The notes: generated by a model from the sequence alone, not told the origin. A stretch of 64,000 nucleotides of DNA from Pseudomonas versuta (GCF_001294575.1 NZ_CP012676.1:1240001-1304000); one strand, 5' to 3'. Positions 1 through 10,500 are shown, numbered from the stretch's first letter. Numbers and translations are program-made.

Positions 1-699
1 GTTGAGCAGTACCGTGTATTCATAGGTGCCGAGCTTGGCGGTGCCCACCGGGATGATCTGGTTTTGCGCTGCCAGTGCGTTGCCCACGTCCTGTGCCGAC
101 AAGCCTTTGGCTGCCAGGGCCTGGGGGTCGAGGTCGAGGGTGATCTGACGCTGTTTACCGCCCATGGGGGTCGGCATGGCCAGACCGGGCAGCGAGCTCA
201 GGGGCAGGCGGATTTTGTTCTGCACCAGATCGCGGATCTTGGCTTCCGAGAGCGTGGGACTGGAAAACGCCAATTGCAGGATCGGCACCGTGGAGGCGCT
301 GTAGTTAAGAATCAGCGGCGGGGTGATCCCCGGCGGCATCTGCTTGAGTACGGTTTGAGACACCGCGGTCACTTGCGCGTTGGCGGTCCTGATATCGACG
401 CCGGGCTGGAAGAAAATCTTCACGATGCCCATGCCGGGCAACGACTGCGACTCGATATGTTCGATGTCGTTGACCGTGGTACTGAGCGAGCGCTCGTAGG
501 TGTAAATCACCCGGCCCGCCATATCGGCCGGTGCCAGGCCGGTGTATTGCCAGACGACGGCGACTACCGGAATACCAATGTCAGGGAATACATCAGTGGG
601 CGTGCGCACAGCTGCCAACGGCCCGATGATGCAGATGAAAATCGCCAGCACGATAAACGTGTAGGGCTTGTGCAGTGCGGTCTTTACCAGCCCGAGCAT
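1..699 (-). CDS. RND efflux permease (HAE1 type), N-terminal part, cut by window start
   Basis: The reverse strand reads an open frame of 233 codons from the ATG at 699, starting MLGLVKTALHKPYTF and running off the left edge. It has a first membrane helix (about residues 13-30), the PTDVFPDI sequence seen in RND pumps, and a periplasmic porter region with the segment LPGMGIVKIFFQPG. This is the pattern of the inner-membrane proton/drug antiporter of tripartite RND pumps. An AGG-rich ribosome site (GGAGG) lies just upstream of the ATG. The outer-membrane and adaptor partners are not visible. Substrate cannot be judged. The family call is firm; only about a fifth of a typical 1,000-residue permease is present. 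Confidence 0.85.
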   Translation of the reverse strand, partial: MLGLVKTALHKPYTFIVLAIFICIIGPLAAVRTPTDVFPDIGIPVVAVVWQYTGLAPADMAGRVIYTYERSLSTTVNDIEHIESQSLPGMGIVKIFFQPGVDIRTANAQVTAVSQTVLKQMPPGITPPLILNYSASTVPILQLAFSSPTLSEAKIRDLVQNKIRLPLSSLPGLAMPTPMGGKQRQITLDLDPQALAAKGLSAQDVGNALAAQNQIIPVGTAKLGTYEYTVLLN

Positions 700-916
700 G
701 CCTGAACCTCCGAGGAGTGGAATTGCAAACCTCGTCAGTCTTACCGCCCGATCCTAACGATCAGCTTTCAGCAACGTGAAGGATCCTTTAGGAAAGAGCT
801 GAAAATCCCTTCACTTTCATTCATTTGGCGCAACACGCGCTGGGTCGCAAGCTTGAGGCCTGTTCGACGGGTCAGCCTGTCGTATCTTTTTGAACTCTGT
901 GCGAGGCGTACTTGCG

Positions 917-1327
917 ATGACTCTTAAACCGCTTTTGCTGATTCCGTCCCTGAGCCTGGTGTTGTTGCTGTCAGCCTGTGCCGGACCGATGCCCAAACAA
1001 GACCCGGGCCAAGCCTGGATCGGTCTTAAGGAAGAGGGCAGCAGTGACCTGATGGCCGAGCGGGTAGACGGCAAGAACATCAATGATGGTCGTTACTTTG
1101 AAGTGACCCCCGGTGCTCACCGGCTGGACGTGACCTTGTTTGAGGGTGCCACCGGTGATGAAAACCAGGTCGATTGCCAGGGCAAGGTCAATTACAAGCA
1201 ATTCAAGGCCGGAGAGCGCTACGAGCTGATCGAGTCGAGCCTGGGGCCGGAAATCAGCGCGACGCTGGTGGACTCCCACGGCAAGGAAGTGGCCCACACC
1301 GCGGACTTCAACTGCATGCCGGGTTGA
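917..1327 (+). CDS. Small lipoprotein of unknown function
   Basis: This 136-residue protein starts at the ATG at 917. It has a hydrophobic signal segment ending in the lipobox LLSAC (Cys at about residue 22), so it is predicted to be lipidated and envelope-anchored. The mature part is small and soluble and contains two further cysteines (in VDCQG and FNCMPG). The later start is preferred to one at 890 because it puts the lipobox at a normal distance and has a GAGGCG-like ribosome site. It resembles short PA0061/PA0062-type lipoproteins of Pseudomonas as far as I can judge from memory. No function can be assigned. Confidence 0.75.
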   Translation: MTLKPLLLIPSLSLVLLLSACAGPMPKQDPGQAWIGLKEEGSSDLMAERVDGKNINDGRYFEVTPGAHRLDVTLFEGATGDENQVDCQGKVNYKQFKAGERYELIESSLGPEISATLVDSHGKEVAHTADFNCMPG

Positions 1328-1350
1328 GATCCCCCGGAACCACTGCCTCT

Positions 1351-1409
1351 GTAGGAGCGAGCTTGCTCGCGAGCTGTTGCGAGTTGCGCCGAGACGCTCG
1401 CTCCTGCAG
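1351..1409. repeat. REP element pair (GTAGGAGCGAGC family)
   Basis: GTAGGAGCGAGCTTGCTCGC is followed about 30 bases later by the inverted GCTCGCTCCTGCAG, between two convergent genes. The same core recurs at 2844, 13174, 46499 and 53595. This is a typical extragenic palindrome of Pseudomonas and may also act as a transcription stop. Confidence 0.85.
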
Positions 1410-1412
1410 GTG

Positions 1413-2822
1413 TTAGAACGAGCGGACGATCTTGCCCAGGGTTTCCATGGCCTTTTCACTGGCTTCGTCCCACGGGCTGCCGTAGTTCAGGCGGATGCAG
1501 TTGCGAAAACGCTGGGTGGCCGAGAAGATCGGGCCCGGGGCAATGCTGATGCCTTGGGCCAGGGCCATCTGGAATAACTTGAGTGAGTCCATTTGCTCGG
1601 GCAGTTCCAGCCACAAAAAATACCCGCCCGACGGCTGGCTGACTCGGGTTTGGGCCGGGAAGTAGCGGGCTATCGCCGCCAGCATCGCACTCTGTTGTTC
1701 TTCCAGGGCATAGCGCAGTTTGCGCAGGTGGCGATCGTAGCCGCCGTGCTGCAGGTAGTCGGCAATCGCCGCCTGGGCCGGCATCGAGGCGCACAGCGAG
1801 GTCATCAGTTTGAGACGCTCGATTTTCTGCGCGTAGCGACCCGCCGCCACCCAGCCAATGCGATAGCCCGGGGCCAGGCTTTTGGCAAACGAGCCGCAAT
1901 GCATCACCAGCCCTTCGCTATCAAAGGCTTTCGCCGGTTTTGGCGCATGCTGGCCGTAATACAGCTCGGCGTAGACATCGTCTTCAATCATTGGCACCTG
2001 GTGGCTGCGCAACAGTTCGACCAGCGCCTGTTTTTTGGCCTCGGGCATGGTCGCGCCAATCGGGTTCTGAAAGCTGGTCATGCACCACACCGCCTTGATC
2101 GGATGGCGCTCCAGGGTTTGTGCCAGCACCCCCAGGTCGATGCCGTCTCGCGGGTGGACCGGGATTTCCACGGCTTTGAGTTTGAGCCGCTCCAGTACTT
2201 GCAGGCAGGCATAGAACGCCGGGGCCTCGATGGCCACCAGGTCGCCGGGCTCGGTGACGGCTTGCAGGCACAGGTTCAAGGCTTCCAGGGCGCCATTGGT
2301 GATCAGCAGTTCTTCCATGGGCAGCATCAGCCCGCCGACCATGTACCTCAGGGCAATTTGCCGACGCAGCTGCGGGTTGCCCGGCGACATGTCGGTGACC
2401 ACCATGCGCGGGTCCATTTCGCGGCTGGCGGTGGCCATGGAACGGGCCAGTCGTTGCAGCGGGAATAAGGTCGGGCTGGGGAACGCCGAACCGAAGGGCA
2501 CGGTGTGCGGGTCTTTCATCGAGTCCAGTACCGAGAACACCAGGGCGCTGACATCCACTTCGGTGGATTCGGTCACATGGCTACTGAACACCGGCTCGCA
2601 AAACGGACTCGGCGCATGCACGTTGACGAAGTAGCCGGAGCGCGGCTTGGCGCGGATCAGGCCGCGGCGTTCGAGCAGGTAATAGGCCTGAAACACGGTG
2701 GAGGGGCTAACCCCGTAGGTCTGGCTGGCATAACGTACCGAAGGCACGCGCTGGCCGGGGCCGAGCACTCCGCTGCGAATCAGTTCAGCAATATCGTCGG
2801 CGAATTTTTCGTAGCGTTTCAT
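1413..2822 (-). CDS. MocR-type regulator: GntR DNA-binding domain fused to a PLP aminotransferase-like domain
   Basis: The protein has 469 residues from the ATG at 2822. Residues about 1-70 form a GntR winged helix (RVPSVRYASQTYGVSPSTVF). The rest is a fold-type I aminotransferase domain with the PLP lysine in SFAKSLAPGYRIGW and the segment ITNGALEALNLCLQ. Such MocR/GabR/PdxR proteins are transcription regulators that sense PLP or an amine through the transaminase domain and often control a divergent or nearby gene. A longer upstream reading to 2927 runs through a REP element and was not used. The target is not evident: neighbours are a small lipoprotein and ccoG. Family is certain, role unknown. 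Confidence 0.9.
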   Translation of the reverse strand: MKRYEKFADDIAELIRSGVLGPGQRVPSVRYASQTYGVSPSTVFQAYYLLERRGLIRAKPRSGYFVNVHAPSPFCEPVFSSHVTESTEVDVSALVFSVLDSMKDPHTVPFGSAFPSPTLFPLQRLARSMATASREMDPRMVVTDMSPGNPQLRRQIALRYMVGGLMLPMEELLITNGALEALNLCLQAVTEPGDLVAIEAPAFYACLQVLERLKLKAVEIPVHPRDGIDLGVLAQTLERHPIKAVWCMTSFQNPIGATMPEAKKQALVELLRSHQVPMIEDDVYAELYYGQHAPKPAKAFDSEGLVMHCGSFAKSLAPGYRIGWVAAGRYAQKIERLKLMTSLCASMPAQAAIADYLQHGGYDRHLRKLRYALEEQQSAMLAAIARYFPAQTRVSQPSGGYFLWLELPEQMDSLKLFQMALAQGISIAPGPIFSATQRFRNCIRLNYGSPWDEASEKAMETLGKIVRSF

Positions 2823-2843
2823 TAATAAGGCCCGGCTATTGCT

Positions 2844-2930
2844 GTAGGAGCGGGCTCGCTCGCGATGGCTCACTCCGGTCAGTCTGATTGACCGGGGTGA
2901 TGCTATCGCGAGCACGCCCGCGGCCACAGG
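2844..2930. repeat. REP element pair
   Basis: GTAGGAGCGGGCTCGCTCGC is followed by the inverted copy ATCGCGAGCACGCCCGCGGCCACAG, with a GGTCAGTCTGATTGACC hairpin between them. It fills the gap between ccoG and the MocR-type gene. Confidence 0.8.
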
Positions 2931-2940
2931 GATTTATCGT

Positions 2941-4362
2941 TTATCGATTCAATGGCGCTACAAAACGGCTCTTGGCCACACTGCGCACGCTCGGTTGATC
3001 TGTGTCGGTGACCACAAACCCGATGGTTTGCGAACTGCTTTTCGGGCGCTCGGCCAATAGCGCGACCGATACCGGCACATCGACGATTTCGCCGGGGGCC
3101 AGGGTCAGCTCGGTCTTGCCCTGCAAGCGGAAATCTTCGTTGTCTTGCAAGGACACCCGGTAATGCTGCGGCGCCTGGGTCTTGTTGATGATTTTAAGGC
3201 TGTAGATGTTCTCTATCTGGCCCTGACTGTTTTCGCGAAACAGGCCCCGGTCCTTGATCACATCCAGTGACACCATCGAGCGCTGGTCAAGCGCGACCAC
3301 CAGAGCCCCGATCATCAGCACCAGCACCACTGCGTAGCCGATCAGTCGCGGGCGCAGCAGGTGAGTTGTGCCGCCCTGCAACTCGTGTTCGGAGGTGTAG
3401 CGCACCAGCCCGCGGGCATAGCCCATTTTGTCCATTACCGTATCGCAGGCGTCGATACAGGCGGCGCAGCCGATGCACTCCATCTGCAGGCCATCGCGGA
3501 TGTCGATGCCGGTGGGGCAGACCTGCACGCACATCTGGCAGTCGATGCAATCCCCCAGGCCAGCCTGGGCCGGGTCGACTCCGCGTTTGCGCGGGCCGCG
3601 GTTTTCGCCACGGGCCACGTCATACGAGATGGCAAGGGTGTCTTTGTCGAACATCACGCTCTGGAATCGCGCATAGGGACACATGTGCATGCACACCGCC
3701 TCGCGCAGCCAGCCGGCGTTGATATAGGTGGCGCCGGTGAAAAACAGCACCCAGAACAGACTGACGCCTGCCATTTCCAGGGTCAGCAATTCTGTGGCCA
3801 GCGGCCGGATCGGGGTGAAGTAACCGACAAAGGTCAGCGCTGTCATTACGCTGATTGCCATCCACAGCGCGTGCTTGGCGGTGCGGCGCACGATCTTGTT
3901 CAGGCGCCAGGGCGCGGCTTGCAGTTTTATGCGCTGGTTCCTGTCACCTTCGGTGATCTTCTCGCACCACATAAACAGCCAGGTCCAGGTGCTTTGCGGG
4001 CAGGTGTAGCCACACCACACCCGGCCCGCAAAGACCGTGATCGCAAACAGGCCGAAGGCGGCAATGATCAGCAGCGCCGACAACAGGATGAAATCCTGCG
4101 GCCAGAAGGTCGCCCCGAAAATGTGGAACTTGCTTTCAGACAAGTCCCACAGGACCGCCTGACGACCGTCCCAATTGAGCCAGACCGTGCCAAAGAACAG
4201 CAAAAACAGAACGCCTGCGCCGACGATGCGCAGGGTCCGGAACAGGCCGGTAAAGCTGCGGGTGTGGATTATGTTGTCACTGGAGCGGCTTTTGTTTTTT
4301 GCGGCTCTGGGTCGCGAAGCCTCGAATGTTTCAAGTATCTGGACGGGAATTTGTTCGCTCAT
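2941..4362 (-). CDS. ccoG: CcoG/RdxA/FixG, Cu(II) reductase-type cbb3 oxidase assembly factor
   Basis: The protein has 473 residues starting MSEQIPVQ at 4362; an in-frame ATG at 4386 is possible but family members begin at the chosen site. It has several membrane helices (about residues 40-60, 85-105, 160-180, 195-210 and 340-360). The NapH-type motif GRVWCGYTCPQS is present, and two 4Fe-4S clusters are seen in CIDCQMCVQVCP and CIGCAACIDACD. The C-terminal periplasmic domain is immunoglobulin-like. CcoG proteins act in copper delivery to cbb3 oxidases at the inner membrane. It stands alone here, without ccoNOPQ or ccoHIS, so it is probably a second copy. An orphan ccoN lies about 52 kb away in this window. 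Confidence 0.93.
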   Translation of the reverse strand: MSEQIPVQILETFEASRPRAAKNKSRSSDNIIHTRSFTGLFRTLRIVGAGVLFLLFFGTVWLNWDGRQAVLWDLSESKFHIFGATFWPQDFILLSALLIIAAFGLFAITVFAGRVWCGYTCPQSTWTWLFMWCEKITEGDRNQRIKLQAAPWRLNKIVRRTAKHALWMAISVMTALTFVGYFTPIRPLATELLTLEMAGVSLFWVLFFTGATYINAGWLREAVCMHMCPYARFQSVMFDKDTLAISYDVARGENRGPRKRGVDPAQAGLGDCIDCQMCVQVCPTGIDIRDGLQMECIGCAACIDACDTVMDKMGYARGLVRYTSEHELQGGTTHLLRPRLIGYAVVLVLMIGALVVALDQRSMVSLDVIKDRGLFRENSQGQIENIYSLKIINKTQAPQHYRVSLQDNEDFRLQGKTELTLAPGEIVDVPVSVALLAERPKSSSQTIGFVVTDTDQPSVRSVAKSRFVAPLNR

Positions 4363-4464
4363 GGTCTTTCGCTCATCAGCCTCCATCAGGCCTGAGCACT
4401 ATCCCCTGCGAACTGTTTGCATAACAGACTCAGTCATTTGATTAAAAACCGGATCAGATGCGTT

Positions 4465-4615
4465 TCAGGAGCCGCCTGCGACAACTTGCTGCACCCGGGT
4501 CGCGGCCATGTGCAGCAAGCCCTTGATGCCTTTAACCCAGGTCCGGGCGGTGAGTGCTGACTGAGGTCAATTAAATCACCGAATCACCGAAGTTGAGCCC
4601 AGGCTTGCGGCTCAT
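4465..4615 (-). pseudogene. Possible frameshifted small gene
   Basis: An ATG at 4615, preceded by a GAAGGGC ribosome site, opens MSRKPGLNFGDSVI and then stops. The next frame, without a stop down to 4465, reads ALTARTWVKGIKGLLHMAAT and then RVQQVVAGGS. The span is 151 bases, one more than a whole number of codons, as expected of a 50-codon gene with one inserted base. The helical C-terminal part looks protein-like. Evidence is limited to this pattern, and it may be chance. Confidence 0.3.
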
Positions 4616-4628
4616 CAGTCCAAGCCCT

Positions 4629-4865
4629 TCAGATAATTGACTCACTCCCCCCCGCTCGCAGCAACTCGCGGCTGTCCTTGGCGCCCGCCGCGACCAGGGC
4701 TTCGGCCTCGTCTGAGGTGATGGCGATGCGCAGGCCATTCATCAGCGCCATGCACATTCTCGAGGCGTGGTCTGTAATGACTTCTACCCGCTCGGCCGGG
4801 GAGTGCTCCGCGCCTTCGGGTGATTCATACCAGCAGCTTTTGTCGGCATCGATTGTGATAGTCAT
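4629..4865 (-). CDS. DUF3203-like small protein
   Basis: This 78-residue acidic protein has no signal peptide or membrane helix. The core VEVITDHASRMCMALMNGLR followed by an ITSDEAEALVAAG segment resembles the short DUF3203 proteins found almost only in Pseudomonas. Function is unknown. It lies alone between ccoG and a REP-flanked gap. The family name is from memory and needs a profile search. Confidence 0.65.
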   Translation of the reverse strand: MTITIDADKSCWYESPEGAEHSPAERVEVITDHASRMCMALMNGLRIAITSDEAEALVAAGAKDSRELLRAGGSESII

Positions 4866-4964
4866 GAACGTGGTCCTTTTATGGGGGGTTAAACGTTAGT
4901 GCGTGGAAAACCGGCCGGGTTCGATTGAATGGATTGGCGGTCATTGGCTGCGCGCTGCGCGCGG

Positions 4965-5137
4965 GTAGTCGCTGACGAGGAACGAAGGCTGCGAGCTGTT
5001 AAGCAGCAACCGCAACCGCCGTTTAGTCAGTAGCAACCACCCTGACTTCAGCACCGCGTGGTATCAGTCATATCCAGAGCCCGGTTTTACGGCCGCTTCG
5101 CGCCCGATCGCAGCCTTCGTTCCTTGTCAGCGACTAC
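4965..5137. repeat. Second REP family, inverted pair
   Basis: GTAGTCGCTGACGAGGAACG at 4965 onward is answered by the inverted CGTTCCTTGTCAGCGACTAC ending at 5137. The same unit recurs as an inverted pair at 28715-28817. It differs from the GTAGGAGCGAGC family. The 300-base gap between the DUF3203 gene and the next small gene holds only this element. Confidence 0.8.
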
Positions 5138-5165
5138 GCAGGTTGGACAGCGCTCAAGACTGGCA

Positions 5166-5330
5166 TCAGATTTTCATCGGTGCATCTTCGCAAGGTGGAT
5201 CACCAATCGGGTTGGGGTCCTTGACCGGCGGATCCTCTTCCGGAACCGGCTCGGTATCACCGGGTGGTAATACGGGATCGTCAATATTGGGATCGGGGGT
5301 TTCTGCGGGAATGGGGATATTCATGGACAT
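5166..5330 (-). CDS. Small proline- and aspartate-rich protein
   Basis: A 54-codon frame on the reverse strand runs from the ATG at 5330 (second ATG at 5324) to TGA at 5166. The product is dominated by Pro, Asp and Glu, with repeats of the type DPPV and PIGDPP. It has no predicted fold, no membrane helix and one cysteine near the end. A GAGG ribosome site precedes the start. Similar short Pro/Asp/Glu-rich proteins are common in pseudomonad genomes near stress genes, to my recollection. It lies just ahead of, and divergent to, glgE. The biased composition is not expected of random sequence, which is why I call it a gene. Confidence 0.6.
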   Translation of the reverse strand: MSMNIPIPAETPDPNIDDPVLPPGDTEPVPEEDPPVKDPNPIGDPPCEDAPMKI

Positions 5331-5538
5331 GGCCTCATTGCTGCATGGGAAGGGTTACAGCCGGTCGACCTCACTGAAGGCCGCTCGGTTCCCCGGCCAA
5401 TGACCAACGGAGTATCGGTAATTAGTCTGAACTTTTAATTCTTTCCCCCGCTCCCAACCAGGTGCCCGGTGACCGATGCCGGGAATGGCTTTGCTACGAC
5501 CACACATGAACGTCTGCGGGCGTGAGGAGTGCTGCTCG

Positions 5539-7536
5539 ATGACTGCTGATTTCCCGCAAGACCCTGATTCCACTGCGAATTTGCCGTTGTCGCAGGCGTT
5601 GCTGTTGCCGCGTATTGCTATTGAATCCACGTCCCCGGTGCTCGAAAACGGTGAGTTCGCGGTCAAGGCTACTGCGGGGCAGCAGGTCGATGTGCGCAGT
5701 AAAGTGTTTGTCGACGGTCACGACCGGCTGGCAGTCGTGTTGCACTGGCGTCGGGCCAGTTCCGGGGACTGGTCGGCAACGCCTATGCAGTTTCTGGGCA
5801 ATGACAGCTGGAGCGCACAGTTCCCGGTGCCCGAAGTGGGGCGCTATGTGTTTTGCATTGAGGCCTGGATTGATCGCTATGCCAGCTTTTGCCATGAGCT
5901 GGAGAAAAAACATCAGGCGGGCATTGCCGTCAGCCTGGAGTTGCAGGAAGGCCGCATCCTGGTGCAGCACGCCATTGAACGCAGCCAGGGCGAACTGCAT
6001 GAACAGCTGCAGGCATTGCTCGGGCAATTGTCAGGACTGCTGGAGACTGAGCAGGTGGCGCTGTTTATGCACGAACATAGTGCGCAGTTGATGGCCGAGG
6101 CACAAAACCACGCTTATTTGAGCCTTAGCCCCGAGTACCCGGTAGAGGTTGAGCGTCAGCTGGCGCAGTTTGCCAGCTGGTACGAGCTGTTCCCGCGTTC
6201 GGTCACCGATGACCCGGCTCGCCACGGCACCTTCAATGATGTGCACCAGCGCTTGCCGATGATTCACGACATGGGCTTTGACGTTCTGTACTTCCCGCCG
6301 ATCCACCCCATTGGCCGCCGTCATCGCAAAGGCCCCAACAATTCATTGCAGGCCGGGCCGGATGATCCGGGCAGCCCTTATGCGATTGGCAGCGAGGAGG
6401 GGGGGCATGACGCCATCCACCCGCAGCTGGGCACCCGTGATGACTTCCGGCGCCTGGTCGCTGCTGCCGCGGACCATGGTCTGGAAATCGCTCTGGATTT
6501 TGCCATTCAGTGCTCCCAGGACCACCCTTGGCTCAAACAGCATCCCGGCTGGTTCAACTGGCGCCCCGATGGCACCATTCGTTACGCCGAAAACCCGCCG
6601 AAAAAGTATCAGGACATCGTCAATGTCGATTTTTATGCCCCGGATGCGATTCCCGGTCTGTGGCTGGAGTTGCGTGACATCGTGCTGGGTTGGGTCGATG
6701 AGGGGGTCAAGATCTTCCGCGTCGACAACCCGCACACCAAACCCCTGCCGTTCTGGCAGTGGTTGATCGCAGAGGTGCGCGCCCTGCATCCGCAGGTGAT
6801 GTTCCTCGCCGAGGCATTCACCACCCCGGCCATGATGGCGCGCCTGGGCAAGGTCGGTTACACCCAGAGCTATACCTATTTCACGTGGCGCAACACCAAA
6901 GCCGAGCTGGCAGCGTATTTCACAGAGCTGAATGAAAGCCCGTTGCGTGAGTGCTTTCGCCCTAACTTCTTCGTCAATACCCCGGATATCAACCCCGGCT
7001 TCTTGCATGACTCGGGGCGCCCCGGCTTTTTGATCAGGGCGGCGCTGGCAACCATGGGCTCGGGCTTGTGGGGCATGTACAGCGGCTTTGAACTTTGTGA
7101 GTCGGCGGCGGTGGCGGGGAAAGAGGAGTACCTGGATTCGGAGAAGTACCAGATTCGCCCCCGTGATTTCAGCGCGCCGGGCAATATCGTGGCCGAGATT
7201 GCCCAGCTCAATCGCATCCGGCGTCAGAACCCGGCCCTGCATAGCCACCTGGGCTTCACGCTGTACAACGCCTGGAATGACAACATCCTGTATTTCGGCA
7301 AACGCAGCGCCGACGGCAGCAATTTTGTACTGGTGGCGATCAGTCTCGACCCGCATAACGCCCAAGAGGCTCATTTCGAGCTGCCCTTGTGGGAAATGGG
7401 CCTGGCTGATGATGCCTGGACCTCGGGGGAAGACCTGATGAACGGCCACCGCTGGACCTGGTATGGCAAAACCCAATGGATGCGCATCGAGCCCTGGCAA
7501 CAGCCGTTCGGCATCTGGCGCATCAAACCCCTTTAA
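5539..7536 (+). CDS. glgE: GlgE, alpha-1,4-glucan:maltose-1-phosphate maltosyltransferase
   Basis: The enzyme transfers maltosyl units from maltose-1-phosphate to a growing alpha-1,4-glucan in the cytoplasm. The 665-residue protein has an N-terminal beta-sandwich domain (DUF3416-like, residues about 30-190) and a GH13_3 barrel. The nucleophile is Asp396 in [10 protein letters not shown] and the acid/base is Glu425 in LAEAFTTP; their spacing of 29 matches the well-studied Streptomyces enzyme. The start at 5539 is chosen because it follows GAGGAG and matches the family N-terminus; an upstream ATG at 5476 is less likely. It is the first gene of a glgE, treS-pep2, glgB operon with a 55-base gap to the next gene. 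Confidence 0.95.
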   Translation: MTADFPQDPDSTANLPLSQALLLPRIAIESTSPVLENGEFAVKATAGQQVDVRSKVFVDGHDRLAVVLHWRRASSGDWSATPMQFLGNDSWSAQFPVPEVGRYVFCIEAWIDRYASFCHELEKKHQAGIAVSLELQEGRILVQHAIERSQGELHEQLQALLGQLSGLLETEQVALFMHEHSAQLMAEAQNHAYLSLSPEYPVEVERQLAQFASWYELFPRSVTDDPARHGTFNDVHQRLPMIHDMGFDVLYFPPIHPIGRRHRKGPNNSLQAGPDDPGSPYAIGSEEGGHDAIHPQLGTRDDFRRLVAAAADHGLEIALDFAIQCSQDHPWLKQHPGWFNWRPDGTIRYAENPPKKYQDIVNVDFYAPDAIPGLWLELRDIVLGWVDEGVKIFRVDNPHTKPLPFWQWLIAEVRALHPQVMFLAEAFTTPAMMARLGKVGYTQSYTYFTWRNTKAELAAYFTELNESPLRECFRPNFFVNTPDINPGFLHDSGRPGFLIRAALATMGSGLWGMYSGFELCESAAVAGKEEYLDSEKYQIRPRDFSAPGNIVAEIAQLNRIRRQNPALHSHLGFTLYNAWNDNILYFGKRSADGSNFVLVAISLDPHNAQEAHFELPLWEMGLADDAWTSGEDLMNGHRWTWYGKTQWMRIEPWQQPFGIWRIKPL

Positions 7537-7591
7537 GCACCTATTGCCAGGGGGCTTTGTCGGCTCCGGGCAACCAGCAGGTATTTTCCTT

Positions 7592-10500
7592 ATGGCAAAG
7601 AAACCCGCTTCGGCCAGCTTTATCAAAGACCCGCTCTGGTACAAGGACGCGGTGATCTATCAAGTGCACATCAAATCGTTTTTCGACTCCAATAACGATG
7701 GAATCGGCGACTTTCCCGGCCTGATCAGCAAGCTGGATTACATCGCGGAGCTTGGGGTCAATACCCTGTGGCTATTGCCGTTTTATCCCTCGCCCCGTCG
7801 TGATGATGGCTATGACATCGCCGATTATCGTGGCGTGCATCCGGACTACGGCACCCTGGCCGACGTCAAACGGTTTATCGCCGAGGCCCACAAGCGCGGT
7901 CTGCGGGTCATCACTGAACTGGTGATCAACCACACTTCGGATCAACACCCGTGGTTCCAAAAGGCCCGCCGCGCCAAGCCCGGCTCCAAGGCGCGGGATT
8001 ACTACGTGTGGTCGGATACCGATGAAAAGTATGACGGCACCCGGATCATTTTTCTCGACACCGAAACCTCGAACTGGACCTGGGACCCGGTCGCCGGGCA
8101 GTACTTCTGGCACCGCTTTTATTCCCACCAGCCGGACCTGAATTTCGATAACCCGCAGGTGATGAAAGAAGTGCTGGCCGTGATGCGCTACTGGCTGGAC
8201 ATGGGCATTGACGGCCTGCGCCTGGATGCCATCCCGTATTTGATCGAGCGCGACGGCACCAACAACGAGAACCTTCCCGAAACCCATCAGATCCTCAAGC
8301 AGATCCGCGCTGAAATCGATGCCCATTACCCCGACCGCATGCTGCTGGCAGAGGCCAATCAATGGCCGGAAGACACCCAGCAGTATTTTGGCGACAGTGA
8401 TGGCATCAATGGCGACGAATGCCATATGGCCTTTCACTTTCCGCTGATGCCGCGCATGTACATGGCGCTGGCCCAGGAAGACCGCTTTCCGATCACCGAC
8501 ATTCTGCGCCAGACCCCGGAAATCCCGGCCAATTGCCAATGGGCGATTTTCCTGCGCAACCATGATGAGCTGACCCTGGAAATGGTCACTGACAAGGAGC
8601 GCGATTACCTGTGGAACTACTATGCCGCCGATAAGCGGGCGCGGATCAACCTGGGGATTCGTCGGCGCCTGGCGCCGTTGATGGAGCGTGACCGCCGGCG
8701 AATCGAGCTGCTCAACAGCCTGTTGCTGTCGATGCCCGGTACCCCGACCCTGTATTACGGCGATGAAATCGGCATGGGGGACAATATTTACCTCGGCGAC
8801 CGGGACGGGGTGCGCACGCCGATGCAGTGGTCGATTGACCGTAATGGCGGGTTTTCGCGGGCCAACCCGGCGAGCCTGGTATTGCCGCCGATCATGGACC
8901 CGCTGTATGGCTATCAGTCGGTGAACGTTGAAGCGCAAGCCGGCGATCCGCACTCATTGCTCAATTGGACCCGGCGTCTGCTCGCGGTGCGTCAGCAGCA
9001 AAAAGCCTTTGGCCGCGGCAGCCTGAAAATGCTGTCGCCGAGCAATCGGCGGATTCTGGCGTACATCCGCGAATACACCGATGGCGACGGCAGGAATGAA
9101 ACCATCCTGTGTGTGGCGAACGTGTCACGCAGTGCCCAGGCGGCAGAGCTGGAACTGTCGGAGTTTGCCGGGCGGGTACCGGTCGAGATGCTGGGCGGCA
9201 ACGCCTTTCCGCCCATTGGCCAGCTGGATTTCATGCTGACCCTGGCGCCGTACGGTTTTTACTGGTTTTTGCTGGCCAGCGAGAATCAGATGCCGAGCTG
9301 GCACGCAGAACCGGCGCAAAGCCTGCCTGAACTGCTGACCCTGGTGCTCAAGCAACGCCTTGAAGAGTTACTCGATGCCCCGGCACGCACCACTCTGGAA
9401 AACGTGATCTTGCCCGCCTGGTTGCCCAAGCGGCGCTGGTTCGGGCAAAAGGATGCACCGATCGAGCAGATCAGCATCCTCCACGGCACGCGTTTCGGTG
9501 ATGCCCGAGACCCCATGTTGCTGACCGAGGTGCAAGTCACCAGCGGTGGCGAACAGCACAGTTATCAAGTGCCCCTTGGGGTATTGGGCGAGGATCAGGC
9601 CGGCAGCGCACTGGCTCAGCAGTCGGTGCTGTCGCGACTGCGGCGTGGCCCTCAGGTCGGTTTCATGACCGATGCTTTCGGTCTTGAAGCCTTTGTGCGT
9701 GCCGTACTGGCGGGCATGCAAAACGGCCAGACAATCAGCAGCAGCGCGGGGGATATCAGCTTCACGGCGACCCCTCAGCTGGCGGCCCTGGGGCTGGACG
9801 AACAGAGTGAGGTGCGTTACCTCACGGCCGAGCAATCCAACAGCTCGGTGGTGATCGGCGGCGCCATGGTGCTCAAACTGATCCGCAAAATCAGCAGTGG
9901 TCAGCATCCGGAGCTGGAACTGGGCGCCTATCTGACCGAAGCCGGATTTCAGCATATTTCTCCGTTGCTCGGCGCGGTGGTGCGCCATGAAACCGGGGGT
10001 GAAGAGACCTTGCTGATGATTGCCCAGGGCTATCTGAGCAATCAGGGCGATGCCTGGACCTGGACCCAAAACAACCTGGAGCGGGCCATTCGTGACGAAA
10101 TGGCCGACGCCATGTCCGAGCACGAACAGCATTACAACGCCCTGGGTGAGCTGGCAGATTTCGCCGGTCTGCTCGGCCAGCGTCTGGGCGAGATGCATGT
10201 GGTGCTGGCGCAAGCGAGCAACAACCCGGACTTTGCCCCTCAGACCACATCCGAGGCGGACACCCGGCAGTGGGCAAGTCATATCAATGGGCAACTCAAG
10301 CACGCCTTGACACTGCTCAAGCAGCATCTGCCGGCGCTTGCTGAGCGCGAACAGAAACAGGTCAAGAATCTGATCGCCCAACACAGTGCGATTAGCGCCC
10401 ATGTGCAGCAACTGGCCAAAAAAACCCTGGGAGGATTGAAGATCAGGGTGCATGGTGACTTGCATCTGGGGCAGGTGCTGGTGGTCAAGGGCGATGCTTA

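Noticed and set aside
64..705. 213-codon forward frame at the left edge
   Set aside because: The opposite strand gives a convincing RND permease N-terminus with start and ribosome site.
6343..7644. 433-codon reverse frame opposite glgE
   Set aside because: Antisense shadow of a gene with identifiable catalytic residues; no ribosome site or domain.
7772..8953. 393-codon reverse frame opposite treS-pep2
   Set aside because: Antisense shadow in high-GC coding sequence.
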